Below, one piece after another: positions 5,258 through 5,414 of a DNA stretch of 5,414 bases; within the stretch, counting starts at the first letter, position 1, and every line of letters begins with the position of its first letter. Source of the stretch: Hyphomicrobiales bacterium (GTDB taxonomy: Bacteria; Pseudomonadota; Alphaproteobacteria; Rhizobiales; Beijerinckiaceae). The stretch is taken from assembly GCA_015655535.1 (NCBI GenBank), contig JAATEW010000193.1, forward strand, positions 1-5,414. The letters run 5' to 3'. The notes under the pieces are model-generated. The model saw only the letters and a list, made by a program, of their open reading frames with translations, ran no database searches and was not told where the DNA came from. A program made the position numbers and the translations under genes.

Positions 5258-5414
5258 ATGCTCTTTCTAGTCATACTCGGCGTTGGCGCAGGCCTGATAT
5301 CGGCACTGCTGCTCGGAACGGTCGCAAGCGGCTCGCTTCTCGGCGCGCTCCTGCTCTGGCTGTCGCCGCTCCCGCTCGTCATCGTCGGCCTTGGCTGGCA
5401 CTGGCTTCTTGCCG
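5258..5414 (+). CDS. DUF2232 (YybS-like) membrane protein, N-terminal part only
   Basis: The first 52 codons are visible before the window edge. They encode almost only hydrophobic residues: a first helix at about 2-19, then TVASGSLLG and a second helix at about 28-45 containing LSPLPLVIVGLGW. In alphaproteobacteria a DUF2232 membrane protein with the same N-terminal pattern (..GAG..SALL..SVASGS....L.L.PLP) lies between rpsR and rplI. Both position and sequence fit; the cellular role of the family is not established. The start ATG at 5258 has only a weak CAGG nearby. Assignment rests on a short segment plus gene order. Confidence 0.75.
   Translation, partial: MLFLVILGVGAGLISALLLGTVASGSLLGALLLWLSPLPLVIVGLGWHWLLA

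Overview
The window reads as chromosomal DNA of an alphaproteobacterium, most likely order Hyphomicrobiales (Rhizobiales) and possibly near Beijerinckiaceae/Methylocella. Three things suggest this: the gene order rpsF-rpsR-DUF2232, the Arg/Gly/Asp-rich tail on ribosomal protein S6, and a rhizobial-type intergenic palindrome with a CCGAAAAGT...ACTTTTTGG core. The genus is inferred, not shown. No mobile element, CRISPR array, tRNA or rRNA is visible.

Left part (1-2292): A minus-strand ABC exporter half-transporter (membrane domain fused to ATPase) runs off the left edge just after its LSGGQ signature. It is divergently arranged with a short plus-strand gene for a cysteine-cluster protein of the YkgJ/UPF0153 type. 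The 218 bp between the preferred starts (1542-1759) holds a perfect 9-bp inverted repeat that could be an operator.

Middle (2293-4150): A minus-strand YnfM-type major facilitator (MFS) efflux protein converges on the cysteine-cluster gene. Upstream of it, pointing the other way, is a small gene for a secreted Gly/Pro-rich protein of 101 residues with a clear ribosome binding site and signal peptide but no recognised family. The spacer between these two genes carries an imperfect direct repeat. The small gene is followed by a terminator-like hairpin.

Right part (4150-5414): This is a ribosomal protein operon on the plus strand. It has a candidate promoter near 4161-4188, then a leader of about 200 bases containing a foldable three-way junction, a further hairpin and the palindromic repeat. 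The genes are rpsF (S6), rpsR (S18, start overlapping the rpsF stop by one base) and, after a structured spacer, the start of a DUF2232 membrane protein cut by the right edge. In related genomes rplI (L9) usually follows. S6 and S18 form a pair on the 30S platform, so the structured leader is a plausible autoregulatory site.

The genes are mostly ordinary housekeeping and transport genes. No new multi-gene system is evident. The points most worth a second look are the rpsF leader, the structured rpsR-DUF2232 spacer and the orphan secreted protein.
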